NCBI GenBank assembly: GCA_948470905.1
Contig: CAOKQK010000013.1
Coordinates: 1-54,473 of the forward strand
Direction: 5' to 3'
DNA length: 54,473 bases
Source of the DNA: an uncultured Lachnospiraceae bacterium
GTDB lineage: Bacteria; Bacillota; Clostridia; Lachnospirales; Lachnospiraceae
Position 1 is the stretch's first letter. Each line of letters starts with the position of its first letter. The notes under the pieces are model-generated. The model did not search any database, had not been told where the DNA came from, and saw only the letters and a program-made list of their open reading frames with translations. This document shows positions 44,735-52,519 of the stretch, piece by piece. The position numbers and the translations under genes were made by a program.

Positions 44735-45268
44735 TTATTTTATCCTGTTCATAATTGACCGCACTGGTTTGTACAGAACAAGCATCAAAACGAAGTTCCC
44801 GGCACAGTGGCCGATATCCCACGGAATTCCCGCCACCCACCAGCTGAACCCGGCATACAGCCCCTGCCGCAGCCCGTCTGCTGCCCCGATCAAGGCATAG
44901 GGGATGGAACACAGCAGGCCAAAGCACAGTCCAAAAATCCCGGACACAACACTCCAGAACCAGGGGGACTCCTCCTTCCGGAACTTCCAGACAATCAATA
45001 CCAGAAGGGGCCACACATACAGATACATCACCCACCAAAGGCCAAATCCATATATGCAGCCTTCCACCAGAATAAACACCGGCACCACAAGGAAGACCTT
45101 CCACCCGAAAAACAGCGTGAACATGATCAGCCAAAAAGATGTGAGCTCAATGTTGGGCAGGAATGCCAGCGCCATCTTGCACACCTCAATGACAGCCGCC
45201 ATCATCCCCACCAACGTAATATCCCCGGGCATGAGCTTACCCAATAAAGTTTGTCGTCTATTTCTCAT
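44735..45268 (-). CDS. ECF transporter S component, probably cobalamin
   Basis: A 177-residue membrane protein with five to six hydrophobic helices and short polar loops, the size and layout of energy-coupling-factor substrate-binding subunits. The N-terminus GDITLVGMMAAVIEVCKMAL is the S-component helix 1, where small Ala residues contact the shared T subunit, and WDIGHCAGNFVLMLVLYKPV ends the last helix. No A or T genes are adjacent, so it would be a group-II ECF using shared energising subunits. It is 26 bases downstream of the DUF4430 gene and behind a B12 riboswitch, which makes cobalamin (or a precursor) the likely substrate. The ribosome site is weak. Confidence 0.85.
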   Translation of the reverse strand: MRNRRQTLLGKLMPGDITLVGMMAAVIEVCKMALAFLPNIELTSFWLIMFTLFFGWKVFLVVPVFILVEGCIYGFGLWWVMYLYVWPLLVLIVWKFRKEESPWFWSVVSGIFGLCFGLLCSIPYALIGAADGLRQGLYAGFSWWVAGIPWDIGHCAGNFVLMLVLYKPVRSIMNRIK

Positions 45269-45294
45269 AATATCAGCTTATCCACACAAAATTT

Positions 45295-45711
45295 TCACTG
45301 TGCAGGCGTATACACAATGCGGAAAGCGTCTCCATCCAGAACCGGCTGTGTCTCTATTCCATAGTTACAATATTCACCATTTACATAAAATGACCAATAG
45401 GCGCCGTTTACATTATAATCCGCCGTAACTCCGTTGACGGTTGTCACCATCATGCCATATTCGCTCTCCGAGCCGGAGAACTCCAGTCCCTCCGCTTCTT
45501 CCATCGCCTGACGCAGATACTCGGCATCCGTCTTTACATCATAAGTAACATTCTTCTGCTCATCATCCACTACTTCGATGGTAATCGCCTTACTGCCCTC
45601 CACAGGCTTCTGCCGGAATAAAAAGAACACCACTGCCAACAGGGCAACTGCTGCCACCAATGCCACAATGCCGATCGCTACTTTCCTGTCCATCTTTCTT
45701 TTTTCTGTCAT
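45295..45711 (-). CDS. DUF4430 protein, membrane-anchored, probable cobalamin-binding accessory
   Basis: A 138-residue protein with an N-terminal transmembrane segment (about 10-30) and an external DUF4430 domain. The domain resembles the C-terminal beta-sheet of transcobalamin and intrinsic factor: ITIEVVDDEQKNVTYDVKTDAEYLRQAMEE, GLEFSGSESEYGMMVTTVNGVTADYN and the signature YWSFYVNGEYCNYGIETQPVLDGDAFRIVY. There is no lipobox, so the helix is the anchor. GGAGGAGAG precedes the ATG. It is the first gene after a B12 riboswitch and directly precedes an ECF S component, so it probably hands corrinoid to that transporter. Confidence 0.9.
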   Translation of the reverse strand: MTEKRKMDRKVAIGIVALVAAVALLAVVFFLFRQKPVEGSKAITIEVVDDEQKNVTYDVKTDAEYLRQAMEEAEGLEFSGSESEYGMMVTTVNGVTADYNVNGAYWSFYVNGEYCNYGIETQPVLDGDAFRIVYTPAQ

Positions 45712-45840
45712 TTCTTCTCTCCTCCGATTTTCTCCGACCTTACACGCAGTCTTGTCCTGCGTTTTTTGTCAGCTTGTAATTTTTCGCGGATAAGGAGCCG
45801 GACAGAAAATCCGTGCTGCCAGTGCAGGGAAGATTCTATC

Positions 45841-45871
45841 CCTCCCCGCACGCAGAGCGCGTGCGGGGAGG
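45841..45871. repeat. Perfect 13-base hairpin in the DUF4430 leader
   Basis: CCTCCCCGCACGC and GCGTGCGGGGAGG are separated by five bases. There is no T-run, so it is not a simple terminator. It lies between the riboswitch and the DUF4430 start. Confidence 0.75.
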
Positions 45872-45900
45872 CAGCAATCTACATTGCACCCCTATGCACA

Positions 45901-45932
45901 GCCAAACTCCCGCTGTAAAGCGGGAGTTTGGC
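45901..45932. repeat. Perfect 14-base hairpin in the DUF4430 leader
   Basis: GCCAAACTCCCGCT (45901-45914) and AGCGGGAGTTTGGC (45919-45932) have a four-base loop. Together with the hairpin at 45841 it forms a tandem palindromic block. The AAACTCCC-CGCTG-AAAGC pattern reappears at 54414-54433, so this may be a dispersed element. Confidence 0.75.
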
Positions 45933-45937
45933 ATCAC

Positions 45938-45969
45938 AAAAAAAACGAATCGCACATCAGGCTGTGCAT
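45938..45969 (-). terminator. Probable riboswitch expression-platform terminator
   Basis: On the minus strand a short stem GCACA/TGTGC, with two more pairs after a bulge, is followed by eight T. It comes directly after the B12 riboswitch and about 230 bases before the DUF4430 start. The stem is weak, so another fold could also be the control switch. Confidence 0.45.
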
Positions 45970-45994
45970 CCATTATTCTGTACCGGCCAAATCC

Positions 45995-46225
45995 GCGTGG
46001 CTTAATAGTACCTGTCACAGGCAGGTCTTCTGGCTTGAGTATCCTCATCCTGCTTCGCCTTCCCAGGCTGACGCCCAGTGGCTGGTATCAAAGTACTGTC
46101 CGGTACTTGCTCCCTGAAGCAAAACTCCTCTCTCACAGCGACGGGTTCGCGCAGGTCTTTCACCTGCTTCCCTTTTCATCGGACCCAAACCACATTCCTG
46201 CGGTTCGTCCGACACCTGTAACAAT
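45995..46225 (-). ncRNA. Cobalamin (B12) riboswitch
   Basis: The minus strand shows the ordered conserved blocks of the cobalamin riboswitch. First comes AAAAGGGAA (near 46170-46180), then GGTGAAAGACC, the CCCGTCGCTGTGA segment and the B12 box GCCACTGGGCG (45-base region around 46072-46082). GGGAAGGCG follows, and AGCCAGAAGACCTGC (46021-46035) closes the structure. It lies between the dehydrogenase gene and the DUF4430/ECF genes on the same strand. Cobalamin binding should lower expression of those two genes, probably through the T-run hairpin at 45938-45969. Confidence 0.95.
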
Positions 46226-46246
46226 TCATTCCAATTTTCCCAACTG

Positions 46247-47305
46247 CTATCTCAACACCCCTGCAAGCACCGGGTCCTCTGCCACTACCCGCCTTGCAGC
46301 CTCCCTGTAACGCTCCTCATGCAGATATGTATGCCTGTGAGGCTTGATGAAAGGAGCCATGTCGATTGCCCTGCAGAAGTCCTCCTTTTTCATGCCAAGA
46401 GTCGCCGCATACTTCCAGAAGCCTGTATCCGTGAGCACAGTGTTCACGCGCTTATACCTGTGGTCATGGACCACGCTCATGATATAAGTGGCAATCCCCA
46501 CCTGCACCCCGTGGAGCTGAGGCTGCTCCAGAAGCTGGTCAAGGGCATGGGAGATCAGGTGTTCACTGCCGCTGGTAGGCGCGCTGCTGCCCGCTATCTC
46601 GTTGGCAATGCCGCTCATGGAAAGAGAATCCAGAAGCTCCTTTAAAAAGATCTCATCCTTTATGCTCTCATAGGGCGTACGCACAAAGCTGTTCACAGCC
46701 TTCTTTGCGATCATCACAGCAAAGTCATTCAGCTGGGAACAGCCCCTCTCAGCCTCAAATACCCAGTCATAGATTGCCGTTATCTTGGAGATCATGTCAC
46801 CTACACCGGAATAAATAAATTTCTCCGGCGCCGTGCGGATAACCTCCGTGTCCACGATAATGCCGTAAGCAAGCCTGGCGGGGACAGAAGTCCTCCTGCC
46901 GTCCACCGTAAGGGAAGCGCTGGCACTGGAGAAGCCGTCGCTGGAACTGGAAGTAGGCACGCTGATAAAAGGAATATTTTTCAGAAATGCCGCGTACTTT
47001 CCCGCATCTATGACCTTCCCCCCGCCTATCGCCACCACCGCCTGGGTCTTGTTGGGCATGGAGAACGCCATCTGGATAATATCGTCTATGGCAATCGTGT
47101 CAATCTCGCAGTACTCCAGTATATTAATCCCGGCATGTTTCAGGGATTCCATGACCTTCTCCCCAAACAGGTCTATCAGCCCGTTTCCAAAGTAGAGCAC
47201 CACCTGCTCAAAGGCGGCATCCTTCATATAAGCACCTATGTTGTCAAGTGCCCCTTTCCCGATCTTCAAAATTGCCGGGATCTCAATACTGCTCGCATTT
47301 CTCAT
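46247..47305 (-). CDS. Iron-containing dehydrogenase, glycerol-1-phosphate dehydrogenase (EgsA/AraM) type
   Basis: A 352-residue cytosolic NAD(P)-dependent dehydrogenase. The nucleotide-binding half has AVVAIGGGKVIDAGKYAA (the GGGKxxD motif), FISVPTSSSSDGFSSASASL and then IVDTEVIRTAP. The metal-binding half has GVGDMISKITAIYDW (Asp ligand), SGSEHLISHALDQL (His) and HGVQVGIATYI (His), as in G1P and glycerol dehydrogenases. It converts dihydroxyacetone phosphate to sn-glycerol-1-phosphate, or acts on a related small polyol. The exact product is not fixed by sequence. The gene end is 20 bases upstream of the B12 riboswitch, on the same strand. GGAGG lies 14 bases before the ATG. Confidence 0.92.
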   Translation of the reverse strand: MRNASSIEIPAILKIGKGALDNIGAYMKDAAFEQVVLYFGNGLIDLFGEKVMESLKHAGINILEYCEIDTIAIDDIIQMAFSMPNKTQAVVAIGGGKVIDAGKYAAFLKNIPFISVPTSSSSDGFSSASASLTVDGRRTSVPARLAYGIIVDTEVIRTAPEKFIYSGVGDMISKITAIYDWVFEAERGCSQLNDFAVMIAKKAVNSFVRTPYESIKDEIFLKELLDSLSMSGIANEIAGSSAPTSGSEHLISHALDQLLEQPQLHGVQVGIATYIMSVVHDHRYKRVNTVLTDTGFWKYAATLGMKKEDFCRAIDMAPFIKPHRHTYLHEERYREAARRVVAEDPVLAGVLR

Positions 47306-47343
47306 ATGCTGTCATCACGCCTCCTGATTACAAGCTCCGTCTC

Positions 47344-48033
47344 TTATTTCCTGCCTTTTCCGGCAGCGAAATCCTTTACAAGCCCTGTCTTGAGATATTC
47401 CGCCCAGGCGCTCTGATATTTAAAGGTATAAATGGTCGCATAGATACCGGCAAGAAGGATCCACCAGCCGCTGATCGCTCCCTGCTGTAACGTCATTATG
47501 ATCATATTGAACGCGCCGTACACAGTAAGGATTATGGCACATACCCTGCTCTTGCCAAGCTGAATGCCCAGACCCATGCCGATTATCAGCAGTATATCCA
47601 GTATAGTTGCAAAGATACTGCCCGCCAAAGCCGACAAAACCAGATTGATCCCCGCAATGACATAGCAGATAATACCGGCGCTGCGGATCTGGCTCCTCAC
47701 GGGAGCAATATTAGGATGCTTGTAAAACTGGTCCTTTGTCATGGGAGCCTGGCCGCCCGGTCCCGGATTCATGCCGTATCCTGCCTGCGGAACTGCACCT
47801 GCGTTATAACCGCCAGGCTGTCCCGCGCCTGCACCTGAGTTATATCCCCCAGGCTGTCCCGCTCCCGCTCCTGCATTATAACCACCCCCAGGCTGTGCCC
47901 CATTTGCCGCTGCATTGCCCGGATTTGCTGCCGCATTGGCATTCTGCCCGTTGCCTCCGCCTACCGGGGCACCGCACTTGCTGCAGTTACTGCTCCCCTG
48001 ATCAATCCACTGTCCACACTTCTCGCAAATCAT
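47344..48033 (-). CDS. Zinc-ribbon membrane protein with Gly/Pro-rich repeats
   Basis: A 229-residue protein. Residues 3-23 are a zinc ribbon (CEKCGQW...CSKCGAP). Residues 25-95 are a low-complexity Gly/Ala/Asn/Pro/Tyr region with three GGYN(A/S)GAGAGQP-type repeats. Residues 110-215 hold four hydrophobic helices (GIICYVIAGINLVLSALAG, TILDILLIIGMGLGIQL and two more). The fold is common in Clostridia and functionally unknown; membrane sensing or protein assembly is only a guess. GGAGAGGG precedes the ATG. It is next to the dehydrogenase on the same strand with a 38-base gap. Confidence 0.88.
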   Translation of the reverse strand: MICEKCGQWIDQGSSNCSKCGAPVGGGNGQNANAAANPGNAAANGAQPGGGYNAGAGAGQPGGYNSGAGAGQPGGYNAGAVPQAGYGMNPGPGGQAPMTKDQFYKHPNIAPVRSQIRSAGIICYVIAGINLVLSALAGSIFATILDILLIIGMGLGIQLGKSRVCAIILTVYGAFNMIIMTLQQGAISGWWILLAGIYATIYTFKYQSAWAEYLKTGLVKDFAAGKGRK

Positions 48034-48167
48034 TTATCCTTCCCTCTCCTTTTATATTTTGTTTCCCGGCATATTCCACGGCGCCGGCTTTCGGTTTTCC
48101 GCATGTATTAAAAGCATATCACGATAACGCTGCAATTTCAAGCCGCATATTTATTTTCCCCACATCC

Positions 48168-48653
48168 CTATATGATCTCTATCCGCTGAAAATATTTGAT
48201 CAGGATATCCGCACAATTTTCCCGTCCCAGCCTGGAGGTGTCCAGTATCATGTGATAATTGTTCACATCACCCCAGACCTTCCCGGTATTCTGGTAATAG
48301 TACTCCGAGCGGTCCCTGTCATTCTTTTCCAGCATTGCCTTTGCATCTTCATACGGCAGAGATTCCTTTTCCATAATACGTGCAATGCGGTCCTCCTTGT
48401 CGGCAACCACATATATGTTAAACACATTCCCCTGATCCTTCAAGATCTCAGAAGCACAGCGCCCCAGAATAATGCAGGAATGCGTTGCAAGCTCCCGGAT
48501 AACCTCCGCTTCACTGGCAAAGCTGTCACCCTCAAGCTCATTCTCAATGTAAGCCCTGTCATATACCGGGATTTCCAGCTTCCTGGAAAGCTCCTCCGCG
48601 ATCATGCTTGCGCCGGTGCCAAACCTGCGGCTCATAGTGATAACCAGATTCAT
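48168..48653 (-). CDS. Cytidylate-kinase-like family protein
   Basis: A 161-residue protein, shorter than the roughly 200 residues usual for this family. The N-terminus NLVITMSRRFGTGASMIAEELSRKLEIPVYDR matches the P-loop region of cytidylate kinase-like proteins, but the loop reads RRFGTGAS instead of GxxGSGKS: the P-loop Lys is missing. CIILGRCASEIL and DKEDRIARIMEKESL also fit. It may be a weak or non-catalytic relative. GGAGG precedes the ATG. An AGTTCA-type inverted repeat (48818-48841) lies upstream and could be its control region. Confidence 0.85.
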   Translation of the reverse strand: MNLVITMSRRFGTGASMIAEELSRKLEIPVYDRAYIENELEGDSFASEAEVIRELATHSCIILGRCASEILKDQGNVFNIYVVADKEDRIARIMEKESLPYEDAKAMLEKNDRDRSEYYYQNTGKVWGDVNNYHMILDTSRLGRENCADILIKYFQRIEII

Positions 48654-48817
48654 AGTAGTTTCCTCCTCCCTGTTCCGAGACTGTTTTTCATCCGTATTTC
48701 CCTAAAGTCAGCACCTCCGCTGCAGGCAGCACAGTTCATGCCGCCCCCGCGTAAATCTGAAAACCTGCTGCAGCCAGCCGGATATATGCCCCACAACCCT
48801 GCAAGGCAGCCGGATGA

Positions 48818-48841
48818 CAGTTCATCATAAAGACTGAACTG
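48818..48841. promoter_or_regulatory. Inverted repeat upstream of the cytidylate-kinase-like gene
   Basis: CAGTTCA (48818-48824) and TGAACTG (48835-48841) are perfect 7-base arms with a 10-base loop, about 165 bases before the start. On the minus strand a TAAAAT -10-like box lies just upstream. It shares the 9-mer ACTGAACTG with the inverted repeat at 44479-44500. Confidence 0.45.
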
Positions 48842-48926
48842 CTATTATTTTACCACAACCGAAAATCCGATACAAGAAAAGCTTTGCGTTTTGGGGACAG
48901 CGCGGGTGAACTGCAGCTTACCGCCA

Positions 48927-50600
48927 TCAGGATTCCGGCAGGTAACGGAACCCGTCCTTCAGGTCATCCCCGCGAAGCTCGAACTCATAATTTTTCTCAC
49001 TGCTGGAAGGAAAGTATTCATAACCCATGGCTCCGCCGGCAGGATTATAATAAAAGGTCACTCCGTCAACCTCATAGCTCTCCATCTCATAGACCTCATA
49101 AGTTTCCTGCCATATATAGCTGGGCCAGTGAGCGGTCTGTATGACCTGATCCGCACATACATACAGCTTGTACGCGCCATACAGGATCAGGAAAGCATAT
49201 GCCCCTCTTACCAGCACCCTGGAATACTGCAGCAGATATCCGGCCATCAGCGCCGCCATCAGGAGCACATAGGCATATCCATACCGCACCATGGGCGCAG
49301 TGAGCTGCCAATAGGCATAAGAACAGGCAATCGCTGTCAGTACCAGCATGATATCCAGCTTCTTCCACTGCTTCCGGATCAATATATATACAGCCAGGAT
49401 CACACACAGCACTACGGCCGCCAAATCTGCCAGGATCAGCAGCTTTTCCGTGGCAAAAAGCTCGTTTTGAAACCAATTCGGGAACCACTCCATGATCCCG
49501 GCGTCCGGATTTCCCATGGTGTTTGTCCCCTTAGCCCATGCCTTGATCTGGAAGGCGTCTATATGAAGCATGTATTCCGGCATTTTCCAGTCAACGTCAA
49601 ACAGATCCAGCTCCGGCAGGGGATACAGAAGCCAGCCAGTGATAATGACCGTCCGCCACAGCCAGGGAACTGCCGTTAGCAGCCCCAGCGAGAGATAAAT
49701 GACAATCTCCTTCCAGCGCTTCTCTTTCAAAAGACAGTAAGCCGGCTTCAATATCAATATCAGTATCAATCCAGCCGTCACCTTCAGCGTCAGCGCATAA
49801 GCTCCCGCCACGCACAACAGGGCATAAGGAGTGATATTGCCGCGGCTCTCCTCCTCCGCCTCCTCCAGCTGCGTCAGCCACTTGATCACAATAAAAAAGA
49901 CCGTACACATGACCGCATAATCCGAAGACGGCGCCAGCACCTCGTCTATTATGGTGGTCAGATAATACACCGCCCCCACTCTGGCAAAATCGGACAGCAG
50001 CATTTTCCTCCTCTTAAAGCACTTCCCGAGATCCAGCACCGTTATGCTCAGGACGAAAGCAATAAAGCCATCCACCGTGTGGAGTGAGACGCCCAGAAGA
50101 AATTTCATGCTGTAAAGCGCCGTAAGCGCGAAAATGGAACTGTTGTAGCCCACCCGCGCCAGCATGTTCCCCAGCCCTTTGACCACTCCGTATTCTTCTA
50201 TCCAGCGTATGCATTGTCCATAATACTCGTTCATATCCGGCAGCGTATAGCCTCTGGAGGTATAAAAGCACCACGCAAGCATCAGGATGGGGATCAGTAT
50301 CCTGCGGATCAGGGAGCACTCCCTGAAGGAACCGCGTATAAACCGGAGCATCTCCTTCCTCATCACAATGCAGAACAGGATACATACCGCCGTCAAAATA
50401 ACGTTTGCCTCTACATTTACCCGGTAAAACAGACTGAAAATCTGCGCATAGACCGCCGCAATGATAAGCCCGGTCATCAATATACTGTCCACACGCTTTA
50501 TCTGATAGTGCAGCACCTTCCGGACAAAACGCGAAAAGGCAAACCCCAGGCTGAATACCGTAAACAAGATATAGATCCAGTTCAAAAAAATCGTCAGCAT
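48927..50600 (-). CDS. Large multi-pass membrane protein, LIC_10190/GT-C-like
   Basis: A 557-residue integral membrane protein with about 11 hydrophobic helices. A long external loop between helices 3 and 5 contains the acidic and aromatic ARSYTLPDMNEYYGQCIRWIEEYG-type segment, and another loop has PLPELDLFDVDWKMPEY. This is the appearance of GT-C glycosyltransferases and of the LIC_10190 family, which probably use lipid-linked sugars. No DXD-type catalytic motif is certain. The C-terminal part (about 495-557) is soluble with aromatic residues. AGGGAGG precedes the ATG. It is divergent from the membrane protein at 50936. Confidence 0.75.
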   Translation of the reverse strand: MLTIFLNWIYILFTVFSLGFAFSRFVRKVLHYQIKRVDSILMTGLIIAAVYAQIFSLFYRVNVEANVILTAVCILFCIVMRKEMLRFIRGSFRECSLIRRILIPILMLAWCFYTSRGYTLPDMNEYYGQCIRWIEEYGVVKGLGNMLARVGYNSSIFALTALYSMKFLLGVSLHTVDGFIAFVLSITVLDLGKCFKRRKMLLSDFARVGAVYYLTTIIDEVLAPSSDYAVMCTVFFIVIKWLTQLEEAEEESRGNITPYALLCVAGAYALTLKVTAGLILILILKPAYCLLKEKRWKEIVIYLSLGLLTAVPWLWRTVIITGWLLYPLPELDLFDVDWKMPEYMLHIDAFQIKAWAKGTNTMGNPDAGIMEWFPNWFQNELFATEKLLILADLAAVVLCVILAVYILIRKQWKKLDIMLVLTAIACSYAYWQLTAPMVRYGYAYVLLMAALMAGYLLQYSRVLVRGAYAFLILYGAYKLYVCADQVIQTAHWPSYIWQETYEVYEMESYEVDGVTFYYNPAGGAMGYEYFPSSSEKNYEFELRGDDLKDGFRYLPES

Positions 50601-50709
50601 ATGAAATATAAAACCTCCCTGTCAGCCTTTAGGATACCATACCTTGACCAAAACGTCAAACCACTCCCTCCCCCATTACGGTCCGCTCCAAAATCCACCT
50701 TCACCCCTC

Positions 50710-50738
50710 TTGCTAACTTCCCCCAAGTCCGCTATAAT
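50710..50738 (+). promoter_or_regulatory. Promoter for the plus-strand membrane protein gene
   Basis: TTGCTA (50710-50715) and a perfect TATAAT (50733-50738) are 17 bases apart. The leader to the start at 50936 would be about 190 bases. I see no conserved RNA in it. Confidence 0.6.
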
Positions 50739-50935
50739 CTTTCTGTAACCTACTATTGTTATTGTCAGGTCGAAACTGCTGTTTGGGAAATTGTCCGCTG
50801 CGCAGCATGCTTCCTTCTGCCAGCTGCCGCCCTCATGTAATTGCAGGCGGAAACCAAACCGCAGGCTGCCCTGCCCTGATTCCACCGAGAGATAGCTTGG
50901 GCAATCTGGAAAGATGCCGGGAAAGGATTCCATCT

Positions 50936-52519
50936 ATGGCTGAAAAGTTAAAATCCGCAGGCGAAAAGCTTGAGAAGGCTGCCGAGTGGATATTATTGTT
51001 TTTGTGTATCTGTATCTTCTGCGGGCTTGCCTATTACAGCGCGAGATATACCGTTATGTTAAACGAGGACTCATTCCCTGTGGAGCTGCGCGACAATGCA
51101 GGGCTGAACCTCCTTGTGCTGGCGGCGGTGGCTGGGCTTTCCGTCCTGCTGCACGTCATCTGGCAGCGCATTCCCCGGCATCCCATCCGTCAGCGCATAG
51201 CCGCGTTTCAGCCGTATTGGATCGGCATTGTGACGGTTTATGTGTATGTCATCAGCGCGATCTGGGTATCCAACTGCTTCATCATGCCAGGCGGGGACGG
51301 CACTGCGCTTTGCTCGGCTGCCCATCGGATGACGACGGGCAACTTTATCGACATGAAAGAAGGGGGCTATATGTTCATATTTCCTCACCAATATGGCCTT
51401 CTTTCTGTAATCTATGCCATATTTACCCTGTTTGGCCCCCTGCGCTATGAAATATTCCAGCACCTGAACGCTCTCTGTATGCCTTTGCTTTTCTACAGCG
51501 GTTACAAGCTTTTACAGTTTATCTGCAAAGATCTGAAAGCTGTATTTTATTATGTCCTTTTTTTCCTGGGCTGTATCCCGCTGTTTTTATATGTGCCCTA
51601 TGTATATGGGGAGATCATCTCCATCACCTTTACCATGGTGTTAATGTGGCAGACGGTGCGATTCTGTAAAACCGGCAAAAAAAGCTGCTTCCTGTGGGGG
51701 ACAGCCGCGATCATACTGGCATGCATTGTGCGCAAAAATTCCTTGATCGTACTGGTTGCCGCCGGGATCATCCTGTTGGTCCATTCCATCAAAAAAGCAG
51801 ACCTTCGGGGAGTGGTCTGGCTTCTTGTAATGGCTCTGGCGGTATCCGGCGCCGGCAAAATGATACATGCCTTTTACGAAAATAAATCGGGGCTTGAAGT
51901 GTCAGAAGGGGTTCCCTATGTAGCCTGGATCCGTATGGGAATGCAGGAGAACTGGACAGGTCCCGGCTGGTTTGACAACAGCAGCATAGAGACTTATGCG
52001 GAACATGGCTACAATACGGAGCAGGCCGCTATAACGGAAAAAGAGCGGCTTGCAGAGAATCTGAAAGAATTGTGGAAGGACAAGGCCCGCGGCATTGACT
52101 TCCTCCGCCGGAAAATATTGTCACAGTGGAATTCACCGGCATATTCCTCCCTCTATGAAACGCAGATCTTTGATTATGAAAAGGGCGATCTGCCGGATTT
52201 TGTAAACCGGGTTTATTATGATGACAGGGCGGCGGTGGAGACTTATATGAACCGATATCAGTTTGTGCTTTATTCCTTCGCGGCAGCTTCCGCCATTCTA
52301 TTATTGGCGGACAGACGAAAAAGACATTGCCTGCCGGAGCTCCTGCTGTTCGTAGCCATAGTGGGCGGTTTCCTGTTCAGCACATTCTGGGAAGCCTGTG
52401 ACCGTTATATAATGCCCTATGCGGTTTATATGATTCCGCTGGCGGCAGCGGGGTTATGCCGCCTGACACAGTATGCGGGCAGGTTCCTCAGCCGAACCTG
52501 TAAATATTATAAATGTTGA
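50936..52519 (+). CDS. GT-C-like multi-pass membrane glycosyltransferase candidate
   Basis: A 527-residue membrane protein with about 11 helices, resembling protein or lipid mannosyltransferases (PMT/GT39-like) in layout. The first external loop after helix 3 holds MPGGDGTALCSAAHRMTTGNF and then GYMFIFPHQYGLLSVIY. It has an acidic Asp and aromatic residues, as in lipid-linked sugar transferases. Another external loop carries PYVAWIRMGMQENWTGPGWFDN. The usual paired Asp at the first loop is not evident, so function is uncertain. ATG 50936 is the chosen start; the frame is open further upstream but without a ribosome site. Its 3' end overlaps the convergent TauE/SafE gene by 32 bases. Confidence 0.72.
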   Translation: MAEKLKSAGEKLEKAAEWILLFLCICIFCGLAYYSARYTVMLNEDSFPVELRDNAGLNLLVLAAVAGLSVLLHVIWQRIPRHPIRQRIAAFQPYWIGIVTVYVYVISAIWVSNCFIMPGGDGTALCSAAHRMTTGNFIDMKEGGYMFIFPHQYGLLSVIYAIFTLFGPLRYEIFQHLNALCMPLLFYSGYKLLQFICKDLKAVFYYVLFFLGCIPLFLYVPYVYGEIISITFTMVLMWQTVRFCKTGKKSCFLWGTAAIILACIVRKNSLIVLVAAGIILLVHSIKKADLRGVVWLLVMALAVSGAGKMIHAFYENKSGLEVSEGVPYVAWIRMGMQENWTGPGWFDNSSIETYAEHGYNTEQAAITEKERLAENLKELWKDKARGIDFLRRKILSQWNSPAYSSLYETQIFDYEKGDLPDFVNRVYYDDRAAVETYMNRYQFVLYSFAAASAILLLADRRKRHCLPELLLFVAIVGGFLFSTFWEACDRYIMPYAVYMIPLAAAGLCRLTQYAGRFLSRTCKYYKC

